Of a stretch of 64,000 bases of DNA, positions 30,286 through 40,400 are shown one piece after another. This stretch comes from Proteus terrae. Its GTDB lineage: Bacteria > Pseudomonadota > Gammaproteobacteria > Enterobacterales > Enterobacteriaceae. The stretch is taken from NCBI RefSeq assembly GCF_003144325.1, contig NZ_PENS01000012.1, forward strand, positions 1-64,000, given 5' to 3'. A program made the translations under genes and the position numbers. The notes below the pieces were generated by a model that was not told where the DNA came from, searched no databases, and was given only the letters and a program-made list of their open reading frames with translations. The first letter of the stretch is position 1. Each line of letters starts with the position of its first letter.

Positions 30286-31611
30286 ATGTTAGCCGTAGAA
30301 TTGATTATCGTTCTGCTGGCCATTTTCCTCGGTGCGAGACTTGGGGGAATTGGTATCGGGTTTGCCGGTGGTTTAGGGGTTTTAGTTTTAGCTGCTATCG
30401 GTGTTAAACCTGGTTCAATCCCTTTTGATGTTATCTCCATCATTATGGCTGTTATTGCCGCAATCTCTGCGATGCAGGTTGCTGGTGGTTTGGATTACCT
30501 TGTCGGCCAAACTGAAAAACTGTTAAGACGTAATCCAAAATACATCACAATTCTTGCGCCAATTGTGACTTATTTCTTAACTCTATTTGCAGGTACAGGG
30601 AACATCTCTTTAGCAACACTGCCAGTTATTGCAGAAGTTGCAAAAGAACAAGGCATCAAACCTTGCCGTCCTTTATCAACTGGTGTTGTTGCAGCTCAAA
30701 TCGGTATTACTGCATCTCCAATCTCTGCTGCTGTTGTTTACATGGCATCTGTCATGGAAAACCCAGCAATGGTCGGTGAAGGTAATACAGTAAGCTACAT
30801 CACTTTGCTATCTATCTTATTACCAGCAACTTTCCTTGCAATCATTCTGATGTCCTTCATCATCTCTTGGGTATTTAACTCAAAACTATCAGATGATGCG
30901 GTTTATCGTGAACGTTTAGAACAAGGTCTGGTTGAATTACGTGGTAGCCAAGAACGTAGAGAAACATTACCTGGTGCTAAATCGTCTGTAATGCTGTTCT
31001 TATTGGGTGTTATCGGCGTTGTAACTTATGCTGTTATCAACAGCCCAAGTTTAGGTATCGTGAAAGAGCCGTTAATGAATACCACTAACGCCATTCTTAT
31101 CATCATGCTGAGTGTTGCAACCCTTATCACTATCTTCTGTAAAGTGAAAACGGATACTATCCTCAACTCAAGTACTTTTAAAGCAGGTATGAGTGCATGT
31201 ATCTGTATTCTGGGTGTTGCATGGTTAGGTGATACTTTCGTTTCAAGTAACATTGATTGGATCAAACTGACTGCAGGTGATTTAATCACTGGCCATCCTT
31301 GGTTATTAGCGGTTATCTTCTTCTTCTGTTCTGCACTGTTATATTCACAAGCAGCAACAGCAAAAGCATTGATGCCAATGGCTTTAGCTCTAGGTGTAAC
31401 TCCATTAACTGCAATTGCTTCTTTCTCTGCGGTTTCTGGTCTGTTCATCCTACCAACTTACCCAACACTGGTTGCGGCAGTTCAAATGGATGACACAGGT
31501 ACAACTCGTATCGGTAAATTAGTCTTCAACCACCCATTCTTTATTCCAGGTACAATTGGTGTGGTATTAGCTGTCGGATTTGGTTTCCTCTTCGGCGGTA
31601 TGATCCTGTAG
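30286..31611 (+). CDS. dcuA: Anaerobic C4-dicarboxylate antiporter DcuA
   Basis: DcuA exchanges aspartate or fumarate for succinate across the inner membrane. The protein has 441 residues (E. coli 433) and about ten or more hydrophobic helices, with GTGNISLATLPVIAEVAKEQGIKPCRPLS and SPISAAVVYMAS typical of the Dcu family. AAGGAG lies before the ATG. It follows aspA as in E. coli. Confidence 0.97.
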   Translation: MLAVELIIVLLAIFLGARLGGIGIGFAGGLGVLVLAAIGVKPGSIPFDVISIIMAVIAAISAMQVAGGLDYLVGQTEKLLRRNPKYITILAPIVTYFLTLFAGTGNISLATLPVIAEVAKEQGIKPCRPLSTGVVAAQIGITASPISAAVVYMASVMENPAMVGEGNTVSYITLLSILLPATFLAIILMSFIISWVFNSKLSDDAVYRERLEQGLVELRGSQERRETLPGAKSSVMLFLLGVIGVVTYAVINSPSLGIVKEPLMNTTNAILIIMLSVATLITIFCKVKTDTILNSSTFKAGMSACICILGVAWLGDTFVSSNIDWIKLTAGDLITGHPWLLAVIFFFCSALLYSQAATAKALMPMALALGVTPLTAIASFSAVSGLFILPTYPTLVAAVQMDDTGTTRIGKLVFNHPFFIPGTIGVVLAVGFGFLFGGMIL

Positions 31612-31676
31612 TTTGAAGTAAAAAATTAAAACATTGCAAAAAAGCGCCTAGCGCTTACAAGAAATAAAAAAACAAG

Positions 31677-31712
31677 AAAATACCCTGTCGTAAGATGGGG
31701 TATTTTCTTTTT
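31677..31712 (+). terminator. Terminator of dcuA
   Basis: The inverted repeat AAAATACCC / GGGTATTTT with a 12-nt loop is followed by CTTTTTCC. Confidence 0.75.
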
Positions 31713-31795
31713 CCCCTCTCGCTCCTTGCTTTCATTTTTAGTTAAAGTCTGCTAATTATGATGTTTTCGCGACAACGTGATTTAAGGAGATTTCC

Positions 31796-32368
31796 GTGCA
31801 ACGTGAAGCGTTATTAGACCACGTACTTATCCAGCTAGAGCAATATGGCTTAGCGGCGACTTTACCTGAGCTTCTTCAAAATTCGGGTATCAATGAATCT
31901 GACCTTCACCCTTTCTGGCCTAATAGAGACGCATTGATTTTTGATTGTCTTCGCCACCACGGACAGCAAATTGATATTTGGCAACGCCAAGTCATGCTAG
32001 ATGAAGAACTGACTATCGAACAAAAATTACTGGCTCGTTATGATCAACTGGCGATGCGTTTAGAGAAAAACCGTTTTCCCGGTTGTCTATTCGTAGCGGC
32101 TTGTAGCGCATATCCTGATGAGCACTCTCAAATTCACCAATTAAGCCAACGCCAAAAGCAAAGCTCATTTGATTACTCTAGAACGCTACTACGCGAGCTT
32201 GATATCGAAGATAGTGAGTTAGTTGCTAAACAGATGGAACTCATCTTAGAAGGCTGTTTAAGCCGTTTAATGGTGAATCATCACGCTGATGATATTATTA
32301 CAGCAAAATTATTGGCGGAAGATATTCTTAAGATTGCTCAATGCCGTAAAAATGGTGCACTAAGTTAG
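31796..32368 (+). CDS. yjdC: TetR family regulator YjdC
   Basis: This 190-residue TetR-like regulator starts at GTG with AAGGAG 6-7 nt upstream. The N-terminal helix-turn-helix is degenerate, as in E. coli YjdC. The sequence KLLARYDQLAMRLEKNRFPGCLFVAAC and the C-terminal LAEDILKIAQCRKNGALS closely follow that protein. The target is unknown. In E. coli it lies downstream of dsbD, but here dsbD and cutA are absent and it follows dcuA directly. Confidence 0.92.
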   Translation: MQREALLDHVLIQLEQYGLAATLPELLQNSGINESDLHPFWPNRDALIFDCLRHHGQQIDIWQRQVMLDEELTIEQKLLARYDQLAMRLEKNRFPGCLFVAACSAYPDEHSQIHQLSQRQKQSSFDYSRTLLRELDIEDSELVAKQMELILEGCLSRLMVNHHADDIITAKLLAEDILKIAQCRKNGALS

Positions 32369-32664
32369 TTTTGAGTGTTGGAAAACGAAAGAAATGAGTT
32401 ATTTTTTCGCTTGTACTCAATTTCTATCTGTTGAGTAGTGAAAAATAAATTAAATCATCAAAAAAAGAGAAAGTTTTCTCTTTGATATGCAAAAAAGTGA
32501 ATATCTTTACTGATTGTTATTTAAGCATTTTTTACTAAAAAATAGCTTGTGATGAAAATTTAAACTCGAATAGAATAAAAAGAAAGCAAACAAACTTATT
32601 TTTGAATTTTTTATTAAAAAGACGTTGACGCATCACGCTGAATACGGTTTAATGCGCCTCGTTA

Positions 32665-32740
32665 GCCCGAATAGCTCAGTCGGTAGAGCAGGGGATTGAA
32701 AATCCCCGTGTCCTTGGTTCGATTCCGAGTTCGGGCACCA
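32665..32740 (+). tRNA. pheU: tRNA-Phe (GAA)
   Basis: This 76-nt cloverleaf has acceptor arm GCCCGAA/TTCGGGC, an encoded CCA end, D-arm AGCTCAGTCGGTAGAGCA, and anticodon loop ATTGAAAAT with anticodon GAA at 32698-32700. The T-loop is GGTTCGATTCC. The location after yjdC matches E. coli pheU, a known integration hotspot in enterics. Confidence 0.97.
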
Positions 32741-32750
32741 TCTTTAGAAA

Positions 32751-32775
32751 AACCAGCCTTAGGGCTGGTTTTTTG
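32751..32775 (+). terminator. Terminator after tRNA-Phe
   Basis: AACCAGCC TTA GGGCTGGTT is followed by TTTT, 10 nt after the tRNA. Confidence 0.9.
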
Positions 32776-32936
32776 CTTTTATAGACTAAACTAATTGTTA
32801 TTCTTACTAAATACCGCTTCCCTTTTCTACCTACCTCATTCCTATCTATTAGAAAGCAGATCAAAATAGATAAACACTATTAATAATATGCTAGTTCAAA
32901 TTTATTTACCTCATATAAGGATAAGGAAGATAGATT

Positions 32937-33071
32937 ATGAAAAATGGAATTGAAGCATTGATGCTAAAAAGTGGATTCACTCTAAAAGATATTTATAGAA
33001 TAAAAAATTCTCAAAAAGATCAAGTAATAGTATTCAAACTGAAGTATTCAATCTGGGAAATGTTTTTTTAG
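32937..33071 (+). CDS. Small hypothetical protein (44 aa) after tRNA-Phe
   Basis: An ATG at 32937, preceded by AAGGAAGATAG, opens 44 codons encoding a charged N-terminal half and a hydrophobic end (YSIWEMFF). I recognise no family. Sequence after the stop stays hydrophobic in another frame, so it could be the remnant of a longer, frameshifted membrane protein. Confidence 0.35.
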   Translation: MKNGIEALMLKSGFTLKDIYRIKNSQKDQVIVFKLKYSIWEMFF

Positions 33072-33140
33072 ACTAATCTTTCTATTTTTTATTACCATAT
33101 TCACACTATTCTTGGCTATTTATCTTAATTCAGATAACAC

Positions 33141-33476
33141 TCATGCTAGTTTAATAATGGCATTTCTCATTACTATAGCTATCCTTTGTTTCTCTTTCAC
33201 ACCAATATTAAGATATAAATCCTTTGTGTTTATAAAAAACAAAGGAAAACCACTCGCTTGTTGATGGTTATAAACATTGTCAGTATTTATATAATAAAAC
33301 AATTTCCAGACATCTTTACGTAGAACTCCCATATATAATTTATAACCAGAAAGCAATTCCCCATAAACTAAACTTCTAAGTATTTTCTTATATCTTAATA
33401 ATTCAAATATTCCTTCATGCTCTTTTCTTACAAAACCTTTATAATTTGAACCATTATAAAAATAGAACGACTTCAT
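33141..33476 (-). CDS. Hypothetical protein
   Basis: This frame is about 111 residues from the ATG at 33476 (MKSFYFYNGSNYKG); an upstream TTG at 33500 is also in frame. It is rich in Tyr, Phe and Lys, with no signal peptide, no recognised domain and a weak ribosome site. It is divergent from the CPBP protease gene. It could be an accessory gene of unknown function or a chance AT-rich frame. Confidence 0.35.
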   Translation of the reverse strand: MKSFYFYNGSNYKGFVRKEHEGIFELLRYKKILRSLVYGELLSGYKLYMGVLRKDVWKLFYYINTDNVYNHQQASGFPLFFINTKDLYLNIGVKEKQRIAIVMRNAIIKLA

Positions 33477-33502
33477 CAGTATAGTCCCAAGGATCAACAA
33501 AA

Positions 33503-34150
33503 ATGGAATTTCCCAAAGACCGACTCTCTCATTCCTTTATTTGCGTACTTGCCTTTGTAGGTTATTTTTTCTCATCGTTTAGTCTATTACTGACTCCCTC
33601 TCCTGTTGCACTATTTCAATCACCTTATATCATCTCATTGGTAAGTTTTTTTATTTACCTCCCCTACTGCTTGATTATTTGGTTTGCTTATCAAAAAAAT
33701 ATTAAATTAATGCCGTTAGGCCATCTTCAATGGAGCACACTAAAGGCCCCTTTTTTAGCCTTAGTGGGATTATATTTTATTAGCCTATTTTTAGGCTCTG
33801 AAGATGATTCATGGATTACAGAGATTGAGTCTATTTCAGGCTTTGCCTTCTTCTTATTTGCCCTTTCTGTTATCTTTATCGCCCCCATTACTGAAGAAAT
33901 CATTTTTAGAGGTTTTCTACTAAATGCAGGTATGTGGTATGGCAATATAGGCAAATGGATAGCGATTATTATCTCGTCACTTCTATTTGCAGCGATGCAC
34001 ACTCAATATGAGTCAATTACTACGTTTATCCTTATTTTTGTTGTGGGTGTTATTTTTTGCCAAATCAGAATAGGAACTCGTTCATTAATTGCGCCGATAT
34101 TGCTACATGGAATACACAACACAATCAGTATTATTTTTTTAATTTTATAG
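33503..34150 (+). CDS. CPBP family intramembrane glutamic-type metalloprotease
   Basis: This 215-residue membrane protein has about six helices and the CaaX-protease/bacteriocin-processing signature. Motif 1 is EEIIFRG (E131, E132, R136), motif 2 is LLFAAMH (H166) and motif 3 is LLHGIHN (H205, N206). These residues form the catalytic site in Rce1-like enzymes. Some homologues give self-immunity to bacteriocins, but the target here is unknown. No bacteriocin gene is evident nearby. Confidence 0.85.
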   Translation: MEFPKDRLSHSFICVLAFVGYFFSSFSLLLTPSPVALFQSPYIISLVSFFIYLPYCLIIWFAYQKNIKLMPLGHLQWSTLKAPFLALVGLYFISLFLGSEDDSWITEIESISGFAFFLFALSVIFIAPITEEIIFRGFLLNAGMWYGNIGKWIAIIISSLLFAAMHTQYESITTFILIFVVGVIFCQIRIGTRSLIAPILLHGIHNTISIIFLIL

Positions 34151-34439
34151 CGTTTTTATTTAATAAATTTCTATTTTTATAACAAAACACTTATCCACTA
34201 AAAATAAATGACAATAATTAGATGAAAATATTTTTATTGTTTTTTAGAGAATGGTCTGATTCTATATACAACAATATCGAATATTATTTATAATGATCTC
34301 AATAGGTTATATTAAGTATATATAAAAAATATAAAAGAAGAATGTGATTATAACGACATGTACTTTCAATGAGTTAACATATGATAAGCAATATTAATAT
34401 AACAACAATATTGCTATTTTCTTAATTAAGAGAACCTTT
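34151..34439. other. AT-rich spacer before the yqiJ-yqiK-ATPase genes
   Basis: About 290 bp of AT-rich DNA. No gene is seen. It should hold the promoter of the three-gene set, but I could not assign confident -35/-10 elements. Confidence 0.4.
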
Positions 34440-35075
34440 ATGAATTTGTTTTTCCAAAATAGCTTAGCTTTTCCTAGCATTATTTTTAGTGCATTACTTA
34501 TTATTATCTCTTTTTATTGGCTCTGTGCTGCATTTGGATTATTAGATATTGATTTATTTAATATTGATAGTGAATTAGATATCAATGTTGATGCAACAGG
34601 GCTTGCAGGTTGGTTAACTAAATTAGGATTAGCGGGTATTCCTGTCACCATTATTTTAACTTTCTTTACCCTTTTTGGCTGGTTTATCAGTTATTTTACT
34701 AATTATTGGATTATCAATGCTATTGAAACAAGCTTTATTCGTTATTTAACGGGCTTTATTGCCTTAATCATTACTTCTTTTATTGCACTTAATCTTACTG
34801 CGATATGTTTAAAACCCATTCGTAAAAAACTGATGTCACGTAATAAGCCTAAATCAGTACACCAATTGGTAGGTAAGTTAGCCATAGTGCGTTCAGCACA
34901 TGTTGCAGAAAATAAAGGTGAAGCCGTTTTAGAAGACGGTGGTGCGGGTTTAATTTTGCAAATTAGAGCTCCTGAAACAGAAAATATTAAACGAGGTGAT
35001 AGCGTCATTATTATTAGTTATGACGCATCCACTCACAGCTATCAAGTCGTAACGGAAGATGAATTTCATCGCTAA
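34440..35075 (+). CDS. yqiJ: YqiJ-like NfeD/OB-fold membrane protein
   Basis: The 211-residue protein has hydrophobic segments at about residues 13-35, 62-86 and 97-125. A C-terminal soluble domain (about 140-211, HQLVGKLAIVRSAHV...RGDSVIIISYD) has the look of the OB fold found in NfeD-type flotillin partners. It corresponds to E. coli YqiJ, which is adjacent to flotillin YqiK. It lies 87 nt before the flotillin gene, so they are probably co-transcribed. Confidence 0.82.
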   Translation: MNLFFQNSLAFPSIIFSALLIIISFYWLCAAFGLLDIDLFNIDSELDINVDATGLAGWLTKLGLAGIPVTIILTFFTLFGWFISYFTNYWIINAIETSFIRYLTGFIALIITSFIALNLTAICLKPIRKKLMSRNKPKSVHQLVGKLAIVRSAHVAENKGEAVLEDGGAGLILQIRAPETENIKRGDSVIIISYDASTHSYQVVTEDEFHR

Positions 35076-35162
35076 TATCCACATTTGATGAAATACAATT
35101 TAGTTAGCAGACAAACACTATTAAAAAATGACGGTATCGTCTGAACTTATGGAGAAAAAAGT

Positions 35163-37358
35163 ATGGATTTGGCTTTCGTTATGCCTTTCTTAACTGTCGT
35201 TGGTTTCGCAATCCTAATTATTTTAGGGCTATTTGGATTATTTAAGGCTTTCTATATTAAGGTGCCTCAAGGTACAGCCTTAATTGTCAACGATATGACC
35301 TCACAACCTAAAGTCCATTTTACGGGTGCATTGGTTTATCCTGTTATCTACAAAAAAGAGTTTATGCGCATTTCTCTTTTAACGTTAGAAGTAGACCGTC
35401 GTGGCAAAGATGGTCTGATTTGTCAGGATAACTTACGTGCAGATATCACGGTTGCTTTCTATCTACGTGTTAATGAAACCACCGAAGACGTACTAAAAGT
35501 CGCGAAAGCCATTGGTGTTGATAGAGCTTCAGATCATCAAGCAGTCAGTACTCTTTTTAGTGCCAAATTTTCTGAAGCATTAAAAACCGTAGGTAAACAA
35601 TTTGAACTGTCGAAGCTTTTTGAAGATAGACAAAATTTCCGAGATCGCATTGTTGATGTCATCGGTAAAGATCTAAACGGCTATGCATTAGAAGACGTTG
35701 CTATCGACTATTTAGAACAAACCCCGAAATCAGCGCTTGATCCTAATAATATTTTTGACTCTGAAGGTATTCGTAAAATCACGGAAATTACCGCCATTCA
35801 TAATATTGAAACCAACCAAAAAGAGCGCGATCAAGAACTCGCTATACAAAAGAAAAATGTCGAAACTCGCGAAGCAAGTCTGGCTTTAGAGCGCCAACAA
35901 GCCGATGCAGAAGCACGCCAGAAACGAGAAATCGACAATATTCGCGCTCGTGAATCTTCAGAAACGCTACGCGTTCAAGAAGAAGAGCGTCTTAAAGCAG
36001 AACAGGCTCGTATTCAGACTCAACAAGAAATTGAGATCCGCGAAGAAAATCGTATGCGCGAAGTGGAAGTTGCACAACAAAATCGTACTCGCGCAGTCAC
36101 TATTGAACAAGAGCGTGTGAATCGTGCGCGTGAGTTAGAAATTGTGGCTCGTGAACGTGAAGTTGAATTGCAACGTATTGAGAAAGAAAAAGCGTTAGAA
36201 GAAGAGCGTAAAAATATCTCTAATGTGATCCGCGAACGTGTTGCCGTAGAAAAAACCGTAGCTCAAGAAGAAGAACGCATTAAAGAAGTACGTGAAGTCT
36301 CAGAAGCTGAACGTATGCGCCAAGTCACTGTGATTAATGCACAAGCGGAAGCAGAAGAATCTCTAGTTCGCCAAGTGAAAAGAGCTGAAGCCGATGAATC
36401 TAGTGCTAAACACAAAGCTGAAGAAATCAGCACCATGGCGAAAGCGGAATTAGAAGCCTCAGTAAAACAAGCTGAAGCGAAAAAGCGTTTAGCTGAAGGT
36501 ATTGAAGCAGAGCATGCAGCATTAGGTCTTGCTGAAGCACGTGTACGCCAAGCAACTGCGGAAGCTGAAGAGAAAGAAGGCTTAGTGCTTGCTAATGTCA
36601 CCGCTGAAAAACTATTGGCGGAAGCACGAGGCATGAAAGAAAAAGGCTTAACTGAAGCGCAAGTGATGGAAGCTAAAGCACAAGCCCAGCAACAACAAGG
36701 CCTTGCAGAAGCGAAAATCTTGGAAGAAAAATTAGCCGCTCAAGCACGTGGTGAAGAACAACAAGCCCATGCAAAAGAGAAGTTAGGTTTAGCGGATGCT
36801 AAGATCCTTGAAGAAAAACTCGCAGCTCAAGCACGCGGTGAAGGCCAATTAGGTTCAGCACAAGCCGAAGTTATTCGCCAACGCTTGAAAGCAGAAGCCG
36901 ATGGTTTAACTGATAAATTTAAATCGATGGATCACCTTAGCGATACGGCTCGTTCGCACGAAGAATTCCGTATGCGTCTTGAAAAACAATTTGAACAAGC
37001 AATGGCATCTATTGAAGCCAACAAAGAAATTGCACGCGAACAAGCTGATGTATTGGCAGCAGCTCTAAGCAAAACCAATATTGAAATTGTGGGCGGTGAT
37101 GGCAACTTCTTTAATACCTTCTCTAAAGCATTAAGCTTGGGTAAAGCTGTCGATGGTTTTATGGATAAAAGCAGTTTTGCCAAAGAGAACGTTGAAAAGC
37201 TGATTAACCGTACTCAACAAGATAAAAAACTCGATATCGATTCTTTATTAAAAAATCCTGAAGTCCAAGATTTAATTAATGGATTTATGGCAACAAAAGG
37301 CGCCAATCAGCTAATTAAAGATGTGACAACTCAATCAGACGCCTCTAAAGAAGAATAA
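35163..37358 (+). CDS. yqiK: Very long flotillin (YqiK-like SPFH protein)
   Basis: The 731-residue protein is well above the 500-560 residues of usual bacterial flotillins (E. coli YqiK about 553). An N-terminal helix (about 5-28) is followed by an SPFH domain (about 30-200). A highly charged Glu/Arg/Lys/Ala/Gln coiled coil runs from about 215 to 640, and a conserved C-terminal flotillin tail contains DVLAAALSKTNIEIVGGDGNFF. Two copies of ILEEKLAAQARGE (from about residues 517 and 545) are 28 residues apart, which suggests coil expansion by duplication. GGAG precedes the ATG. It should oligomerise as a membrane scaffold. Confidence 0.88.
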   Translation: MDLAFVMPFLTVVGFAILIILGLFGLFKAFYIKVPQGTALIVNDMTSQPKVHFTGALVYPVIYKKEFMRISLLTLEVDRRGKDGLICQDNLRADITVAFYLRVNETTEDVLKVAKAIGVDRASDHQAVSTLFSAKFSEALKTVGKQFELSKLFEDRQNFRDRIVDVIGKDLNGYALEDVAIDYLEQTPKSALDPNNIFDSEGIRKITEITAIHNIETNQKERDQELAIQKKNVETREASLALERQQADAEARQKREIDNIRARESSETLRVQEEERLKAEQARIQTQQEIEIREENRMREVEVAQQNRTRAVTIEQERVNRARELEIVAREREVELQRIEKEKALEEERKNISNVIRERVAVEKTVAQEEERIKEVREVSEAERMRQVTVINAQAEAEESLVRQVKRAEADESSAKHKAEEISTMAKAELEASVKQAEAKKRLAEGIEAEHAALGLAEARVRQATAEAEEKEGLVLANVTAEKLLAEARGMKEKGLTEAQVMEAKAQAQQQQGLAEAKILEEKLAAQARGEEQQAHAKEKLGLADAKILEEKLAAQARGEGQLGSAQAEVIRQRLKAEADGLTDKFKSMDHLSDTARSHEEFRMRLEKQFEQAMASIEANKEIAREQADVLAAALSKTNIEIVGGDGNFFNTFSKALSLGKAVDGFMDKSSFAKENVEKLINRTQQDKKLDIDSLLKNPEVQDLINGFMATKGANQLIKDVTTQSDASKEE

Positions 37359-37376
37359 TTTCATTTAAAGGAGGTG

Positions 37377-37406
37377 AAAAGACATAGCGTTTATCTCTGT
37401 GTCTTT
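37377..37406 (+). terminator. Hairpin between flotillin and ATPase genes
   Basis: The outer stem AAAAGACA / TGTCTTTT with an inner AG/CT pairing is followed by CTTTTG TTTTTT. It could attenuate transcription into the ATPase gene, giving more flotillin than ATPase. Confidence 0.5.
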
Positions 37407-37449
37407 TCTTTTGTTTTTTATCGTTTAAGCCAAGGAAATCCGTTATACC

Positions 37450-40400
37450 ATGTCTGACATTCTGGATACGAATCGCGAGCAGGAAATACTCGATAGCGCC
37501 GTTGCACAAGGTGGTGCGTATGAAATTTTACGCAAACGCCTCACTGAGCAAGGTCAACAACTTCATCAAAAAGCCACTGAGCTCAATCAGCATCGTTTAG
37601 ATGAATTTGGTCAAAGCCAAATGGATATTATTGGCCGCATTCGTATTCGCACTGAAAATAACTGCCAAGCCAGAGATATTGTTCGTGTAGGTGGTTGGTT
37701 ACTATTTGGTTATAACGTTTTCCTTGGATTAAAACGTGAAATTCATCTTGAAGATGTTTTTTCACTTTATCGTTTAATTGAAAATGAGGGCGAGTTTGAT
37801 GTTGAAGCCGTACCTTATGAAAATACATTCTTAAACGACAATCGCTTTATTCAAGATTTTACTGAGCTCTATACTTACTATAAAAATACGCAACTATTAC
37901 AGCTAGTTGAGCGTGACGGAAAGTTACTCGCCAGTTTCCAGATCGGTGCTCGTATTACTGATGTGCGTGTTTTTCGTTGGTCAATTTCAAGTGATAAGCA
38001 ACATATTGAATATATTGATAATCGTGGTGAGCGAGATATCGCTCTTCCCCCTGCTTATGATTTTGAATGGACGAAAACCCAACGTGAAGATACGGTCAAT
38101 GGTCGTTTTCCTCATATCAATATTCTTGATACCGTTTTTGTCGAAACAACCGGTGGCGATCTAACGGTCAAATGTGAAAATAATACGGAAGATGGTTTAG
38201 GTATTTATCGTGAAGCCGTATTAGATAAAAACCAATCTCTCGATGATGCACAAATTGAATATGCTCAAACAGGCAGTTTAATTCTGTTAAAAATCTTACC
38301 GTATCGAGAAGAAAATTGGCGTTATTTGGTCTACAACATTTTGGCGCAAACCGTCCAACGCATTGATGCAATTGGACAAGCTTGTGTTCAACTACCTGAA
38401 GATCATGGCATTATTTTCCCAGGCGGTTATTACCTGCAAAATGGTGAATACAAAACCTTTGATCAACCGATGGAAGGTATGTATTTCCGCCGTCTACGCC
38501 GTTCACCTAATGGTGAAGACGTGTTATATGTTTTCTACTCGCCTTCACAAGGTCGCCTCGCACTTTTCAATTACAATATGATTGAGCGCAAACTTGCTGT
38601 GCCTTTAGTTGGCCACGGCTATGCGATGTTAGAAGACGGAAAAATGGTACTCTTTGAAGGTGAAGGCGAAGAAGCAACACGCGTTCATCCAATGCAAGTT
38701 TGGCAAACTCCCTTCTATTCTGAAGAATTTGCCGATAAACAACCGCCTCGTAATGGTTTCTATGGAAGAATTGGTAATGCCGATTTAGTACGAGGGATCT
38801 CTGAAATATTGCATGTCGCAAAAGAAATTGAAGGTAATCAAATTTCTATTGCTCGTTATGAGCAACTCAGTTCACAACCTAAAAATTTATTAGATCTCTA
38901 TTATTGGTTTAATGATGAACACTGTTCAGGTATTGGAAAACTCCTCAAAGATATCGCTCAAACCAGCGAATTGGTGCTTGATGAATATGAGAAAGTAGAA
39001 AGTATTCGTCAGCAATCTGAGAAATCCATGATTGAAGCGATTAATCGTCAAAAATCACTACTCACCTTAACACTGCCTGATAGCTGGACTGATATACAAC
39101 AATTTGTTGATGGCTTAAATTCACTGAATGCTCATCGTGGGCATCTGATTTCATTGCGTGAATTCCGTTATATGGATTTAACCAAACTTAGCGCAATGGA
39201 AACGGAAATTACGGAAACTCAGCAACGCGTTTCTCAAGCTACAGCGCTTTTTCTTGCCAGTGATAAAGCATTACAACCGTTTAAAACTCAGCTTGTTGCC
39301 TTTGAAAATCTCATTGAAAAAGCACAAAACAGCGGACAATTAGATATCCCGATGAATGACATGGAAAAAATGTCTACTGATTTGGATATGCTTTCGAATT
39401 TAATGGCATCTTTAACATTCCAAGATGTCACTCAACAAACGCATATTATTGATGCGATTTCACAGATCTATGCTCAACTAAACCAATCCCGCGCTCGACT
39501 ACAACAAAAACGCAAATCACAAAGTAGTGTCGAAAGCGTGGCCCAATTTGGCGCACAATTTCGCTTGTTTAGCCAAGGGATCACCAATGCATTATCCCTT
39601 GCAACCGATCCTGAGCGTTGTGACGAGCAACTTTCCCGCTTATTACTTCAATTAGAAGAGCTGGAAAGCCAATTTAGTCATCATGATGAATTTCTTGATG
39701 ATATTCTCGCTAAACGTGAAGAGCTAGTTGAAACCTTTGAATCGCACAAACAAGTACTGCTTGATGATCGTCAACGTCGATCACAAAGCTTGCTTACTGC
39801 TGCAAATCGCTTGCTGGAAAATCTGCAACGCCGAACCTCTCGCTTACAATCACAAGATGAGTTAAATGCATTCTTTGCATCAGATCCACTATCATTAAAA
39901 ACGCGGGAACTCATTGAAAAATTAAGAGAAATCAATGATAACGTCAAAGCTGATGATATTGATGCGCGTCTAAAATCCTCTCGTGATCAGGCTATTCGTA
40001 TTCTGCGCGATAAAACTGATATTTTTGAAGACGGTGGCAATATCATTAAATTAGGGCCTCGCCATCGTTTTAGTGTTAATACGCAAGAGCTTGATCTCAC
40101 AATCTTACCTAAAGAAGATAAACTCTGGTTATACCTGACAGGAACGGATTACCAAGAGCCGATTGAAAATGCAGAACTTACCCAATTACAACCTTATTGG
40201 AATGCTTCACTTGAGTCTGAATCGGACACCGTTTATCGCGCAGAATACCTTGCTTACTCCATTATTTATGCGGCAGCAAAACGTCAAGATGGTCTTGATT
40301 ACGAAACGCTAAAAGAAGCACTCACTATTCCAGAAAAGCTGGAAAAGCTCGTGCGTGATTTCGCAACGCCACGTTATAAAGAAGGCTATGAAAAAGGGAT

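Noticed and set aside
32665..33502. A complete integrative element at tRNA-Phe
   Set aside because: No integrase, no visible duplicated tRNA end and no mobility genes were found in the window.
36263..36634. Long antisense frames inside the flotillin, GroEL and HyfB genes
   Set aside because: These are mirror frames of genes with biased codons; the sense strand has clear families and ribosome sites.
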